DNA of 64,000 bases from Phytopythium helicoides (GCA_024867545.1 JANFNE010000068.1:1-64000); one strand, 5' to 3'. Numbered from the stretch's first letter, positions 11,925-25,762 are shown. A program made the numbers and translations. The notes: generated from the sequence alone by a model not told the origin.

Positions 11925-12518
11925 AGCTCAAACATATACACCACACACAAACACACACATACAAACACAACGCACACCGCTGCCACACATTTCACTCCCT
12001 GCTTTCAATCCACACACCTACACTCTCCACTCCTCTTCCACTTTATCCTCTTCTTTTTTTTCCTGCTTCTTTTATTATTTCTTTCTTTCTTTCTTCTTCC
12101 TTCCTTCCTTCCTTCCTCCTCTGCTTTTACTGCTTTTCCCCTTCTATTTCTACATCATGTTTGCGTTCCGAGCCAAGTTGGCACCCACTCACCACCTGTT
12201 TTTCTTCGTATGGTCATTTGCATGATTCTATTGTGTTGATAGTTGGGAATCGTTCGTGTTGACTTGCGATTCGATCGGATCGGATCGAATCGAATCGAAT
12301 CCGATCGCGATCCGATCTCGATCCGATGGGAGATTGGGGAGTTTGTTTGCTTGTGTGTTTGTTTGTTTGTTTGTTTGTTTGTTTGTTTGTTTGTTGTTTT
12401 TGGTGTGGACGTGTATGTCTGTATGTCAAAAGTATTTCCGCACATAAAGATGCGGAAAGTACACAGGGTGAGCGAAGCAAAGCAAAAGAGGAGGAAAGAA
12501 AGAAAGAAAGAAAGAATT

Positions 12519-12589
12519 AGCACTTGTTGGTCTCGATCCAACGACCTTTGGGTTATGAGCCCAACACGCTTCCTCTGCGCCAAAGTGCT
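12519..12589 (-). tRNA. tRNA-iMet(CAT): Initiator tRNA-Met (CAT), copy 19
   Basis: Intact. Next copy 666 bp on. Confidence 0.95.
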
Positions 12590-13184
12590 AGCTCAAACAT
12601 ATACACCACACACAAACACACACATACAAACACAACGCACACCGCTGCCACACATTTCACTCCCTGCTTTCAATCCACACACCTACACTCTCCACTCCTC
12701 TTCCACTTTATCCTCTTCTTTTTTTTCCTGCTTCTTTTATTATTTCTTTCTTTCTTTCTTCTTCCTTCCTTCCTTCCTTCCTCCTCTGCTTTTACTGCTT
12801 TTCCCCTTCTATTTCTACATCATGTTTGCGTTCCGAGCCAAGTTGGCACCCACTCACCACCTGTTTTTCTTCGTATGGTCATTTGCATGATTCTATTGTG
12901 TTGATAGTTGGGAATCGTTCGTGTTGACTTGCGATTCGATCGGATCGGATCGAATCGAATCGAATCCGATCGCGATCCGATCTCGATCCGATGGGAGATT
13001 GGGGAGTTTGTTTGCTTGTGTGTTTGTTTGTTTGTTTGTTTGTTTGTTTGTTTGTGTTGTTGTTTTTGGTGTGGACGTGTATGTCTGTATGTCAAAAGTA
13101 TTTCCGCACATAAAGATGCGGAAAGTACACAGGGTGAGCGAAGCAAAGCAAAAGAGGAGGAAAGAAAGAAAGAAAGAAAGAATT

Positions 13185-13255
13185 AGCACTTGTTGGTCTC
13201 GATCCAACGACCTTTGGGTTATGAGCCCAACACGCTTCCTCTGCGCCAAAGTGCT
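13185..13255 (-). tRNA. tRNA-iMet(CAT): Initiator tRNA-Met (CAT), copy 20
   Basis: Intact. Next copy 674 bp on. Confidence 0.95.
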
Positions 13256-13858
13256 AGCTCAAACATATACACCACACACAAACACACACATACAAACACA
13301 ACGCACACCGCTGCCACACATTTCACTCCCTGCTTTCAATCCACACACCTACACTCTCCACTCCTCTTCCACTTTATCCTCTTCTTTTTTTTCCTGCTTC
13401 TTTTATTATTTCTTTCTTTCTTTCTTCTTTCTTCCTTCCTTCCTTCCTTCCTTCCTCCTCTGCTTTTACTGCTTTTCCCCTTCTATTTCTACATCATGTT
13501 TGCGTTCCGAGCCAAGTTGGCACCCACTCACCACCTGTTTTTCTTCGTATGGTCATTTGCATGATTCTATTGTGTTGATAGTTGGGAATCGTTCGTGTTG
13601 ACTTGCGATTCGATCGGATCGGATCGAATCGAATCGAATCCGATCGCGATCCGATCTCGATCCGATGGGAGATTGGGGAGTTTGTTTGCTTGTGTGTTTG
13701 TTTGTTTGTTTGTTTGTTTGTTTGTTTGTGTTGTTGTTTTTGGTGTGGACGTGTATGTCTGTATGTCAAAAGTATTTCCGCACATAAAGATGCGGAAAGT
13801 ACACAGGGTGAGCGAAGCAAAGCAAAAGAGGAGGAAAGAAAGAAAGAAAGAAAGAATT

Positions 13859-13929
13859 AGCACTTGTTGGTCTCGATCCAACGACCTTTGGGTTATGAGC
13901 CCAACACGCTTCCTCTGCGCCAAAGTGCT
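13859..13929 (-). tRNA. tRNA-iMet(CAT): Initiator tRNA-Met (CAT), copy 21
   Basis: Intact. Next copy 666 bp on. Confidence 0.95.
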
Positions 13930-14524
13930 AGCTCAAACATATACACCACACACAAACACACACATACAAACACAACGCACACCGCTGCCACACATTTCAC
14001 TCCCTGCTTTCAATCCACACACCTACACTCTCCACTCCTCTTCCACTTTATCCTCTTCTTTTTTTTCCTGCTTCTTTTATTATTTCTTTCTTTCTTTCTT
14101 CTTCCTTCCTTCCTTCCTTCCTCCTCTGCTTTTACTGCTTTTCCCCTTCTATTTCTACATCATGTTTGCGTTCCGAGCCAAGTTGGCACCCACTCACCAC
14201 CTGTTTTTCTTCGTATGGTCATTTGCATGATTCTATTGTGTTGATAGTTGGGAATCGTTCGTGTTGACTTGCGATTCGATCGGATCGGATCGAATCGAAT
14301 CGAATCCGATCGCGATCCGATCTCGATCCGATGGGAGATTGGGGAGTTTGTTTGCTTGTGTGTTTGTTTGTTTGTTTGTTTGTTTGTTTGTTTGTGTTGT
14401 TGTTTTTGGTGTGGACGTGTATGTCTGTATGTCAAAAGTATTTCCGCACATAAAGATGCGGAAAGTACACAGGGTGAGCGAAGCAAAGCAAAAGAGGAGG
14501 AAAGAAAGAAAGAAAGAAAGAATT

Positions 14525-14595
14525 AGCACTTGTTGGTCTCGATCCAACGACCTTTGGGTTATGAGCCCAACACGCTTCCTCTGCGCCAAAGTGCT
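14525..14595 (-). tRNA. tRNA-iMet(CAT): Initiator tRNA-Met (CAT), copy 22
   Basis: Intact. Next copy 674 bp on. Confidence 0.95.
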
Positions 14596-15198
14596 AGCTC
14601 AAACATATACACCACACACAAACACACACATACAAACACAACGCACACCGCTGCCACACATTTCACTCCCTGCTTTCAATCCACACACCTACACTCTCCA
14701 CTCCTCTTCCACTTTATCCTCTTCTTTTTTTTCCTGCTTCTTTTATTATTTCTTTCTTTCTTTCTTCTTTCTTCCTTCCTTCCTTCCTTCCTTCCTCCTC
14801 TGCTTTTACTGCTTTTCCCCTTCTATTTCTACATCATGTTTGCGTTCCGAGCCAAGTTGGCACCCACTCACCACCTGTTTTTCTTCGTATGGTCATTTGC
14901 ATGATTCTATTGTGTTGATAGTTGGGAATCGTTCGTGTTGACTTGCGATTCGATCGGATCGGATCGAATCGAATCGAATCCGATCGCGATCCGATCTCGA
15001 TCCGATGGGAGATTGGGGAGTTTGTTTGCTTGTGTGTTTGTTTGTTTGTTTGTTTGTTTGTTTGTTTGTGTTGTTGTTTTTGGTGTGGACGTGTATGTCT
15101 GTATGTCAAAAGTATTTCCGCACATAAAGATGCGGAAAGTACACAGGGTGAGCGAAGCAAAGCAAAAGAGGAGGAAAGAAAGAAAGAAAGAAAGAATT

Positions 15199-15269
15199 AG
15201 CACTTGTTGGTCTCGATCCAACGACCTTTGGGTTATGAGCCCAACACGCTTCCTCTGCGCCAAAGTGCT
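15199..15269 (-). tRNA. tRNA-iMet(CAT): Initiator tRNA-Met (CAT), copy 23
   Basis: Intact. Next copy 674 bp on. Confidence 0.95.
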
Positions 15270-15872
15270 AGCTCAAACATATACACCACACACAAACACA
15301 CACATACAAACACAACGCACACCGCTGCCACACATTTCACTCCCTGCTTTCAATCCACACACCTACACTCTCCACTCCTCTTCCACTTTATCCTCTTCTT
15401 TTTTTTCCTGCTTCTTTTATTATTTCTTTCTTTCTTTCTTCTTTCTTCCTTCCTTCCTTCCTTCCTTCCTCCTCTGCTTTTACTGCTTTTCCCCTTCTAT
15501 TTCTACATCATGTTTGCGTTCCGAGCCAAGTTGGCACCCACTCACCACCTGTTTTTCTTCGTATGGTCATTTGCATGATTCTATTGTGTTGATAGTTGGG
15601 AATCGTTCGTGTTGACTTGCGATTCGATCGGATCGGATCGAATCGAATCGAATCCGATCGCGATCCGATCTCGATCCGATGGGAGATTGGGGAGTTTGTT
15701 TGCTTGTGTGTTTGTTTGTTTGTTTGTTTGTTTGTTTGTTTGTGTTGTTGTTTTTGGTGTGGACGTGTATGTCTGTATGTCAAAAGTATTTCCGCACATA
15801 AAGATGCGGAAAGTACACAGGGTGAGCGAAGCAAAGCAAAAGAGGAGGAAAGAAAGAAAGAAAGAAAGAATT

Positions 15873-15943
15873 AGCACTTGTTGGTCTCGATCCAACGACC
15901 TTTGGGTTATGAGCCCAACACGCTTCCTCTGCGCCAAAGTGCT
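15873..15943 (-). tRNA. tRNA-iMet(CAT): Initiator tRNA-Met (CAT), copy 24
   Basis: Intact. Next copy 670 bp on; first of three successive 670-bp intervals. Confidence 0.95.
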
Positions 15944-16542
15944 AGCTCAAACATATACACCACACACAAACACACACATACAAACACAACGCACACCGCT
16001 GCCACACATTTCACTCCCTGCTTTCAATCCACACACCTACACTCTCCACTCCTCTTCCACTTTATCCTCTTCTTTTTTTTCCTGCTTCTTTTATTATTTC
16101 TTTCTTTCTTTCTTCTTTCTTCCTTCCTTCCTTCCTTCCTTCCTCCTCTGCTTTTACTGCTTTTCCCCTTCTATTTCTACATCATGTTTGCGTTCCGAGC
16201 CAAGTTGGCACCCACTCACCACCTGTTTTTCTTCGTATGGTCATTTGCATGATTCTATTGTGTTGATAGTTGGGAATCGTTCGTGTTGACTTGCGATTCG
16301 ATCGGATCGGATCGAATCGAATCGAATCCGATCGCGATCCGATCTCGATCCGATGGGAGATTGGGGAGTTTGTTTGCTTGTGTGTTTGTTTGTTTGTTTG
16401 TTTGTTTGTTTGTTTGTGTTGTTGTTTTTGGTGTGGACGTGTATGTCTGTATGTCAAAAGTATTTCCGCACATAAAGATGCGGAAAGTACACAGGGTGAG
16501 CGAAGCAAAGCAAAAGAGGAGGAAAGAAAGAAAGAAAGAATT

Positions 16543-16613
16543 AGCACTTGTTGGTCTCGATCCAACGACCTTTGGGTTATGAGCCCAACACGCTTCCTCT
16601 GCGCCAAAGTGCT
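16543..16613 (-). tRNA. tRNA-iMet(CAT): Initiator tRNA-Met (CAT), copy 25
   Basis: Intact. Next copy 670 bp on. Confidence 0.95.
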
Positions 16614-17212
16614 AGCTCAAACATATACACCACACACAAACACACACATACAAACACAACGCACACCGCTGCCACACATTTCACTCCCTGCTTTCAATCC
16701 ACACACCTACACTCTCCACTCCTCTTCCACTTTATCCTCTTCTTTTTTTTCCTGCTTCTTTTATTATTTCTTTCTTTCTTTCTTCTTTCTTCCTTCCTTC
16801 CTTCCTTCCTTCCTCCTCTGCTTTTACTGCTTTTCCCCTTCTATTTCTACATCATGTTTGCGTTCCGAGCCAAGTTGGCACCCACTCACCACCTGTTTTT
16901 CTTCGTATGGTCATTTGCATGATTCTATTGTGTTGATAGTTGGGAATCGTTCGTGTTGACTTGCGATTCGATCGGATCGGATCGAATCGAATCGAATCCG
17001 ATCGCGATCCGATCTCGATCCGATGGGAGATTGGGGAGTTTGTTTGCTTGTGTGTTTGTTTGTTTGTTTGTTTGTTTGTTTGTTTGTGTTGTTGTTTTTG
17101 GTGTGGACGTGTATGTCTGTATGTCAAAAGTATTTCCGCACATAAAGATGCGGAAAGTACACAGGGTGAGCGAAGCAAAGCAAAAGAGGAGGAAAGAAAG
17201 AAAGAAAGAATT

Positions 17213-17283
17213 AGCACTTGTTGGTCTCGATCCAACGACCTTTGGGTTATGAGCCCAACACGCTTCCTCTGCGCCAAAGTGCT
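17213..17283 (-). tRNA. tRNA-iMet(CAT): Initiator tRNA-Met (CAT), copy 26
   Basis: Intact. Next copy 670 bp on. Confidence 0.95.
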
Positions 17284-17882
17284 AGCTCAAACATATACAC
17301 CACACACAAACACACACATACAAACACAACGCACACCGCTGCCACACATTTCACTCCCTGCTTTCAATCCACACACCTACACTCTCCACTCCTCTTCCAC
17401 TTTATCCTCTTCTTTTTTTTCCTGCTTCTTTTATTATTTCTTTCTTTCTTTCTTCTTTCTTCCTTCCTTCCTTCCTTCCTTCCTCCTCTGCTTTTACTGC
17501 TTTTCCCCTTCTATTTCTACATCATGTTTGCGTTCCGAGCCAAGTTGGCACCCACTCACCACCTGTTTTTCTTCGTATGGTCATTTGCATGATTCTATTG
17601 TGTTGATAGTTGGGAATCGTTCGTGTTGACTTGCGATTCGATCGGATCGGATCGAATCGAATCGAATCCGATCGCGATCCGATCTCGATCCGATGGGAGA
17701 TTGGGGAGTTTGTTTGCTTGTGTGTTTGTTTGTTTGTTTGTTTGTTTGTTTGTTTGTGTTGTTGTTTTTGGTGTGGACGTGTATGTCTGTATGTCAAAAG
17801 TATTTCCGCACATAAAGATGCGGAAAGTACACAGGGTGAGCGAAGCAAAGCAAAAGAGGAGGAAAGAAAGAAAGAAAGAATT

Positions 17883-17953
17883 AGCACTTGTTGGTCTCGA
17901 TCCAACGACCTTTGGGTTATGAGCCCAACACGCTTCCTCTGCGCCAAAGTGCT
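17883..17953 (-). tRNA. tRNA-iMet(CAT): Initiator tRNA-Met (CAT), copy 27
   Basis: Intact. Next copy 665 bp on. Confidence 0.95.
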
Positions 17954-18547
17954 AGCTCAAACATATACACCACACACAAACACACACATACAAACACAAC
18001 GCACACCGCTGCCACACATTTCACTCCCTGCTTTCAATCCACACACCTACACTCTCCACTCCTCTTCCACTTTATCCTCTTCTTTTTTTTCCTGCTTCTT
18101 TTATTATTTCTTTCTTTCTTTCTTCTTCTTCCTTCCTTCCTTCCTTCCTCCTCTGCTTTTACTGCTTTTCCCCTTCTATTTCTACATCATGTTTGCGTTC
18201 CGAGCCAAGTTGGCACCCACTCACCACCTGTTTTTCTTCGTATGGTCATTTGCATGATTCTATTGTGTTGATAGTTGGGAATCGTTCGTGTTGACTTGCG
18301 ATTCGATCGGATCGGATCGAATCGAATCGAATCCGATCGCGATCCGATCTCGATCCGATGGGAGATTGGGGAGTTTGTTTGCTTGTGTGTTTGTTTGTTT
18401 GTTTGTTTGTTTGTTTGTTTGTGTTGTTGTTTTTGGTGTGGACGTGTATGTCTGTATGTCAAAAGTATTTCCGCACATAAAGATGCGGAAAGTACACAGG
18501 GTGAGCGAAGCAAAGCAAAAGAGGAGGAAAGAAAGAAAGAAAGAATT

Positions 18548-18618
18548 AGCACTTGTTGGTCTCGATCCAACGACCTTTGGGTTATGAGCCCAACACGCTT
18601 CCTCTGCGCCAAAGTGCT
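18548..18618 (-). tRNA. tRNA-iMet(CAT): Initiator tRNA-Met (CAT), copy 28
   Basis: Intact. Next copy 670 bp on. Confidence 0.95.
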
Positions 18619-19217
18619 AGCTCAAACATATACACCACACACAAACACACACATACAAACACAACGCACACCGCTGCCACACATTTCACTCCCTGCTTTC
18701 AATCCACACACCTACACTCTCCACTCCTCTTCCACTTTATCCTCTTCTTTTTTTTCCTGCTTCTTTTATTATTTCTTTCTTTCTTTCTTCTTTCTTCCTT
18801 CCTTCCTTCCTTCCTTCCTCCTCTGCTTTTACTGCTTTTCCCCTTCTATTTCTACATCATGTTTGCGTTCCGAGCCAAGTTGGCACCCACTCACCACCTG
18901 TTTTTCTTCGTATGGTCATTTGCATGATTCTATTGTGTTGATAGTTGGGAATCGTTCGTGTTGACTTGCGATTCGATCGGATCGGATCGAATCGAATCGA
19001 ATCCGATCGCGATCCGATCTCGATCCGATGGGAGATTGGGGAGTTTGTTTGCTTGTGTGTTTGTTTGTTTGTTTGTTTGTTTGTTTGTTTGTGTTGTTGT
19101 TTTTGGTGTGGACGTGTATGTCTGTATGTCAAAAGTATTTCCGCACATAAAGATGCGGAAAGTACACAGGGTGAGCGAAGCAAAGCAAAAGAGGAGGAAA
19201 GAAAGAAAGAAAGAATT

Positions 19218-19288
19218 AGCACTTGTTGGTCTCGATCCAACGACCTTTGGGTTATGAGCCCAACACGCTTCCTCTGCGCCAAAGTGCT
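19218..19288 (-). tRNA. tRNA-iMet(CAT): Initiator tRNA-Met (CAT), copy 29
   Basis: Intact. Next copy 662 bp on. Confidence 0.95.
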
Positions 19289-19879
19289 AGCTCAAACATA
19301 TACACCACACACAAACACACACATACAAACACAACGCACACCGCTGCCACACATTTCACTCCCTGCTTTCAATCCACACACCTACACTCTCCACTCCTCT
19401 TCCACTTTATCCTCTTCTTTTTTTTCCTGCTTCTTTTATTATTTCTTTCTTTCTTTCTTCTTCCTTCCTTCCTTCCTTCCTCCTCTGCTTTTACTGCTTT
19501 TCCCCTTCTATTTCTACATCATGTTTGCGTTCCGAGCCAAGTTGGCACCCACTCACCACCTGTTTTTCTTCGTATGGTCATTTGCATGATTCTATTGTGT
19601 TGATAGTTGGGAATCGTTCGTGTTGACTTGCGATTCGATCGGATCGGATCGAATCGAATCGAATCCGATCGCGATCCGATCTCGATCCGATGGGAGATTG
19701 GGGAGTTTGTTTGCTTGTGTGTTTGTTTGTTTGTTTGTTTGTTTGTTTGTTTGTGTTGTTGTTTTTGGTGTGGACGTGTATGTCTGTATGTCAAAAGTAT
19801 TTCCGCACATAAAGATGCGGAAAGTACACAGGGTGAGCGAAGCAAAGCAAAAGAGGAGGAAAGAAAGAAAGAAAGAATT

Positions 19880-19950
19880 AGCACTTGTTGGTCTCGATCC
19901 AACGACCTTTGGGTTATGAGCCCAACACGCTTCCTCTGCGCCAAAGTGCT
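19880..19950 (-). tRNA. tRNA-iMet(CAT): Initiator tRNA-Met (CAT), copy 30
   Basis: Intact. Next copy 670 bp on; that spacer has the gtcaccc variant without the 23-bp deletion. Confidence 0.95.
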
Positions 19951-20549
19951 AGCTCAAACATATACACCACACACAAACACACACATACAAACACAACGCA
20001 CACCGCTGCCACACATTTCACTCCCTGCTTTCAATCCACACACCTACACTCTCCACTCCTCTTCCACTTTATCCTCTTCTTTTTTTTCCTGCTTCTTTTA
20101 TTATTTCTTTCTTTCTTTCTTCTTCCTTCCTTCCTTCCTTCCTTCCTTCCTCCTCTGCTTTTACTGCTTTTCCCCTTCTATTTCTACATCATGTTTGCGT
20201 TCCGAGCCAAGTTGTCACCCACTCACCACCTGTTTTTCTTCGTATGGTCATTTGCATGATTCTATTGTGTTGATAGTTGGGAATCGTTCGTGTTGACTTG
20301 CGATTCGATCGGATCGGATCGAATCGAATCGAATCCGATCGCGATCCGATCTCGATCCGATGGGAGATTGGGGAGTTTGTTTGCTTGTGTGTTTGTTTGT
20401 TTGTTTGTTTGTTTGTTTGTTTGTGTTGTTGTTTTTGGTGTGGACGTGTATGTCTGTATGTCAAAAGTATTTCCGCACATAAAGATGCGGAAAGTACACA
20501 GGGTGAGCGAAGCAAAGCAAAAGAGGAGGAAAGAAAGAAAGAAAGAATT

Positions 20550-20620
20550 AGCACTTGTTGGTCTCGATCCAACGACCTTTGGGTTATGAGCCCAACACGC
20601 TTCCTCTGCGCCAAAGTGCT
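20550..20620 (-). tRNA. tRNA-iMet(CAT): Initiator tRNA-Met (CAT), copy 31
   Basis: Intact. Next copy 674 bp on. Confidence 0.95.
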
Positions 20621-21223
20621 AGCTCAAACATATACACCACACACAAACACACACATACAAACACAACGCACACCGCTGCCACACATTTCACTCCCTGCTT
20701 TCAATCCACACACCTACACTCTCCACTCCTCTTCCACTTTATCCTCTTCTTTTTTTTCCTGCTTCTTTTATTATTTCTTTCTTTCTTTCTTCTTTCTTCC
20801 TTCCTTCCTTCCTTCCTTCCTCCTCTGCTTTTACTGCTTTTCCCCTTCTATTTCTACATCATGTTTGCGTTCCGAGCCAAGTTGGCACCCACTCACCACC
20901 TGTTTTTCTTCGTATGGTCATTTGCATGATTCTATTGTGTTGATAGTTGGGAATCGTTCGTGTTGACTTGCGATTCGATCGGATCGGATCGAATCGAATC
21001 GAATCCGATCGCGATCCGATCTCGATCCGATGGGAGATTGGGGAGTTTGTTTGCTTGTGTGTGTGTTTGTTTGTTTGTTTGTTTGTTTGTTTGTTTGTGT
21101 TGTTGTTTTTGGTGTGGACGTGTATGTCTGTATGTCAAAAGTATTTCCGCACATAAAGATGCGGAAAGTACACAGGGTGAGCGAAGCAAAGCAAAAGAGG
21201 AGGAAAGAAAGAAAGAAAGAATT

Positions 21224-21294
21224 AGCACTTGTTGGTCTCGATCCAACGACCTTTGGGTTATGAGCCCAACACGCTTCCTCTGCGCCAAAGTGCT
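21224..21294 (-). tRNA. tRNA-iMet(CAT): Initiator tRNA-Met (CAT), copy 32
   Basis: Intact. Next copy 648 bp on; 23-bp deletion and gtcaccc variant. Confidence 0.95.
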
Positions 21295-21871
21295 AGCTCA
21301 AACATATACACCACACACAAACACACACATACAAACACAACGCACACCGCTGCCACACATTTCACTCCCTGCTTTCAATCCACACACCTACACTCTCCAC
21401 TCCTCTTCCACTTTATCCTCTTCTTTTTTTTCCTGCTTCTTTTATTATTTCTTTCTTTCTTTCTTCCTTCCTTCCTTCCTTCCTCCTCTGCTTTTACTGC
21501 TTTTCCCCTTCTATTTCTACATCATGTTTGCGTTCCGAGCCAAGTTGTCACCCACTCACCACCTGTTTTTCTTCGTATGGTCATTTGCATGATTCTATTG
21601 TGTTGACTTGCGATTCGATCGGATCGGATCGAATCGAATCGAATCCGATCGCGATCCGATCTCGATCCGATGGGAGATTGGGGAGTTTGTTTGCTTGTGT
21701 GTGTGTTTGTTTGTTTGTTTGTTTGTTTGTTTGTTTGTTTGTGTTGTTGTTTTTGGTGTGGACGTGTATGTCTGTATGTCAAAAGTATTTCCGCACATAA
21801 AGATGCGGAAAGTACACAGGGTGAGCGAAGCAAAGCAAAAGAGGAGGAAAGAAAGAAAGAAAGAAAGAATT

Positions 21872-21942
21872 AGCACTTGTTGGTCTCGATCCAACGACCT
21901 TTGGGTTATGAGCCCAACACGCTTCCTCTGCGCCAAAGTGCT
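21872..21942 (-). tRNA. tRNA-iMet(CAT): Initiator tRNA-Met (CAT), copy 33
   Basis: Intact. Next copy 644 bp on; 23-bp deletion. Confidence 0.95.
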
Positions 21943-22515
21943 AGCTCAAACATATACACCACACACAAACACACACATACAAACACAACGCACACCGCTG
22001 CCACACATTTCACTCCCTGCTTTCAATCCACACACCTACACTCTCCACTCCTCTTCCACTTTATCCTCTTCTTTTTTTTCCTGCTTCTTTTATTATTTCT
22101 TTCTTTCTTTCTTCCTTCCTTCCTTCCTTCCTCCTCTGCTTTTACTGCTTTTCCCCTTCTATTTCTACATCATGTTTGCGTTCCGAGCCAAGTTGGCACC
22201 CACTCACCACCTGTTTTTCTTCGTATGGTCATTTGCATGATTCTATTGTGTTGACTTGCGATTCGATCGGATCGGATCGAATCGAATCGAATCCGATCGC
22301 GATCCGATCTCGATCCGATGGGAGATTGGGGAGTTTGTTTGCTTGTGTGTGTGTTTGTTTGTTTGTTTGTTTGTTTGTTTGTTTGTGTTGTTGTTTTTGG
22401 TGTGGACGTGTATGTCTGTATGTCAAAAGTATTTCCGCACATAAAGATGCGGAAAGTACACAGGGTGAGCGAAGCAAAGCAAAAGAGGAGGAAAGAAAGA
22501 AAGAAAGAAAGAATT

Positions 22516-22586
22516 AGCACTTGTTGGTCTCGATCCAACGACCTTTGGGTTATGAGCCCAACACGCTTCCTCTGCGCCAAAGTGCT
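22516..22586 (-). tRNA. tRNA-iMet(CAT): Initiator tRNA-Met (CAT), copy 34
   Basis: Intact. Next copy 648 bp on; 23-bp deletion. Confidence 0.95.
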
Positions 22587-23163
22587 AGCTCAAACATATA
22601 CACCACACACAAACACACACATACAAACACAACGCACACCGCTGCCACACATTTCACTCCCTGCTTTCAATCCACACACCTACACTCTCCACTCCTCTTC
22701 CACTTTATCCTCTTCTTTTTTTTCCTGCTTCTTTTATTATTTCTTTCTTTCTTTCTTCCTTCCTTCCTTCCTTCCTCCTCTGCTTTTACTGCTTTTCCCC
22801 TTCTATTTCTACATCATGTTTGCGTTCCGAGCCAAGTTGGCACCCACTCACCACCTGTTTTTCTTCGTATGGTCATTTGCATGATTCTATTGTGTTGACT
22901 TGCGATTCGATCGGATCGGATCGAATCGAATCGAATCCGATCGCGATCCGATCTCGATCCGATGGGAGATTGGGGAGTTTGTTTGCTTGTGTGTGTGTTT
23001 GTTTGTTTGTTTGTTTGTTTGTTTGTTTGTTTGTGTTGTTGTTTTTGGTGTGGACGTGTATGTCTGTATGTCAAAAGTATTTCCGCACATAAAGATGCGG
23101 AAAGTACACAGGGTGAGCGAAGCAAAGCAAAAGAGGAGGAAAGAAAGAAAGAAAGAAAGAATT

Positions 23164-23234
23164 AGCACTTGTTGGTCTCGATCCAACGACCTTTGGGTTA
23201 TGAGCCCAACACGCTTCCTCTGCGCCAAAGTGCT
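23164..23234 (-). tRNA. tRNA-iMet(CAT): Initiator tRNA-Met (CAT), copy 35
   Basis: Intact. Next copy 674 bp on; full-length spacer between two runs of deleted spacers. Confidence 0.95.
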
Positions 23235-23837
23235 AGCTCAAACATATACACCACACACAAACACACACATACAAACACAACGCACACCGCTGCCACACAT
23301 TTCACTCCCTGCTTTCAATCCACACACCTACACTCTCCACTCCTCTTCCACTTTATCCTCTTCTTTTTTTTCCTGCTTCTTTTATTATTTCTTTCTTTCT
23401 TTCTTCTTTCTTCCTTCCTTCCTTCCTTCCTTCCTCCTCTGCTTTTACTGCTTTTCCCCTTCTATTTCTACATCATGTTTGCGTTCCGAGCCAAGTTGGC
23501 ACCCACTCACCACCTGTTTTTCTTCGTATGGTCATTTGCATGATTCTATTGTGTTGATAGTTGGGAATCGTTCGTGTTGACTTGCGATTCGATCGGATCG
23601 GATCGAATCGAATCGAATCCGATCGCGATCCGATCTCGATCCGATGGGAGATTGGGGAGTTTGTTTGCTTGTGTGTGTGTTTGTTTGTTTGTTTGTTTGT
23701 TTGTTTGTTTGTGTTGTTGTTTTTGGTGTGGACGTGTATGTCTGTATGTCAAAAGTATTTCCGCACATAAAGATGCGGAAAGTACACAGGGTGAGCGAAG
23801 CAAAGCAAAAGAGGAGGAAAGAAAGAAAGAAAGAATT

Positions 23838-23908
23838 AGCACTTGTTGGTCTCGATCCAACGACCTTTGGGTTATGAGCCCAACACGCTTCCTCTGCGCC
23901 AAAGTGCT
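23838..23908 (-). tRNA. tRNA-iMet(CAT): Initiator tRNA-Met (CAT), copy 36
   Basis: Intact. Next copy 647 bp on; 23-bp deletion. Confidence 0.95.
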
Positions 23909-24484
23909 AGCTCAAACATATACACCACACACAAACACACACATACAAACACAACGCACACCGCTGCCACACATTTCACTCCCTGCTTTCAATCCACACA
24001 CCTACACTCTCCACTCCTCTTCCACTTTATCCTCTTCTTTTTTTTCCTGCTTCTTTTATTATTTCTTTCTTTCTTTCTTCTTCCTTCCTTCCTTCCTTCC
24101 TCCTCTGCTTTTACTGCTTTTCCCCTTCTATTTCTACATCATGTTTGCGTTCCGAGCCAAGTTGGCACCCACTCACCACCTGTTTTTCTTCGTATGGTCA
24201 TTTGCATGATTCTATTGTGTTGACTTGCGATTCGATCGGATCGGATCGAATCGAATCGAATCCGATCGCGATCCGATCTCGATCCGATGGGAGATTGGGG
24301 AGTTTGTTTGCTTGTGTGTGTGTTTGTTTGTTTGTTTGTTTGTTTGTTTGTTTGTTTGTGTTGTTGTTTTTGGTGTGGACGTGTATGTCTGTATGTCAAA
24401 AGTATTTCCGCACATAAAGATGCGGAAAGTACACAGGGTGAGCGAAGCAAAGCAAAAGAGGAGGAAAGAAAGAAAGAAAGAATT

Positions 24485-24555
24485 AGCACTTGTTGGTCTC
24501 GATCCAACGACCTTTGGGTTATGAGCCCAACACGCTTCCTCTGCGCCAAAGTGCT
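24485..24555 (-). tRNA. tRNA-iMet(CAT): Initiator tRNA-Met (CAT), copy 37
   Basis: Intact. Next copy 639 bp on, the joint shortest interval; 23-bp deletion. Confidence 0.95.
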
Positions 24556-25123
24556 AGCTCAAACATATACACCACACACAAACACACACATACAAACACA
24601 ACGCACACCGCTGCCACACATTTCACTCCCTGCTTTCAATCCACACACCTACACTCTCCACTCCTCTTCCACTTTATCCTCTTCTTTTTTTTCCTGCTTC
24701 TTTTATTATTTCTTTCTTTCTTTCTTCTTCCTTCCTTCCTTCCTTCCTCCTCTGCTTTTACTGCTTTTCCCCTTCTATTTCTACATCATGTTTGCGTTCC
24801 GAGCCAAGTTGGCACCCACTCACCACCTGTTTTTCTTCGTATGGTCATTTGCATGATTCTATTGTGTTGACTTGCGATTCGATCGGATCGGATCGAATCG
24901 AATCGAATCCGATCGCGATCCGATCTCGATCCGATGGGAGATTGGGGAGTTTGTTTGCTTGTGTGTTTGTTTGTTTGTTTGTTTGTTTGTTTGTTTGTGT
25001 TGTTGTTTTTGGTGTGGACGTGTATGTCTGTATGTCAAAAGTATTTCCGCACATAAAGATGCGGAAAGTACACAGGGTGAGCGAAGCAAAGCAAAAGAGG
25101 AGGAAAGAAAGAAAGAAAGAATT

Positions 25124-25194
25124 AGCACTTGTTGGTCTCGATCCAACGACCTTTGGGTTATGAGCCCAACACGCTTCCTCTGCGCCAAAGTGCT
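25124..25194 (-). tRNA. tRNA-iMet(CAT): Initiator tRNA-Met (CAT), copy 38
   Basis: Intact. Next copy 639 bp on; 23-bp deletion. Confidence 0.95.
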
Positions 25195-25762
25195 AGCTCA
25201 AACATATACACCACACACAAACACACACATACAAACACAACGCACACCGCTGCCACACATTTCACTCCCTGCTTTCAATCCACACACCTACACTCTCCAC
25301 TCCTCTTCCACTTTATCCTCTTCTTTTTTTTCCTGCTTCTTTTATTATTTCTTTCTTTCTTTCTTCTTCCTTCCTTCCTTCCTTCCTCCTCTGCTTTTAC
25401 TGCTTTTCCCCTTCTATTTCTACATCATGTTTGCGTTCCGAGCCAAGTTGGCACCCACTCACCACCTGTTTTTCTTCGTATGGTCATTTGCATGATTCTA
25501 TTGTGTTGACTTGCGATTCGATCGGATCGGATCGAATCGAATCGAATCCGATCGCGATCCGATCTCGATCCGATGGGAGATTGGGGAGTTTGTTTGCTTG
25601 TGTGTTTGTTTGTTTGTTTGTTTGTTTGTTTGTTTGTGTTGTTGTTTTTGGTGTGGACGTGTATGTCTGTATGTCAAAAGTATTTCCGCACATAAAGATG
25701 CGGAAAGTACACAGGGTGAGCGAAGCAAAGCAAAAGAGGAGGAAAGAAAGAAAGAAAGAATT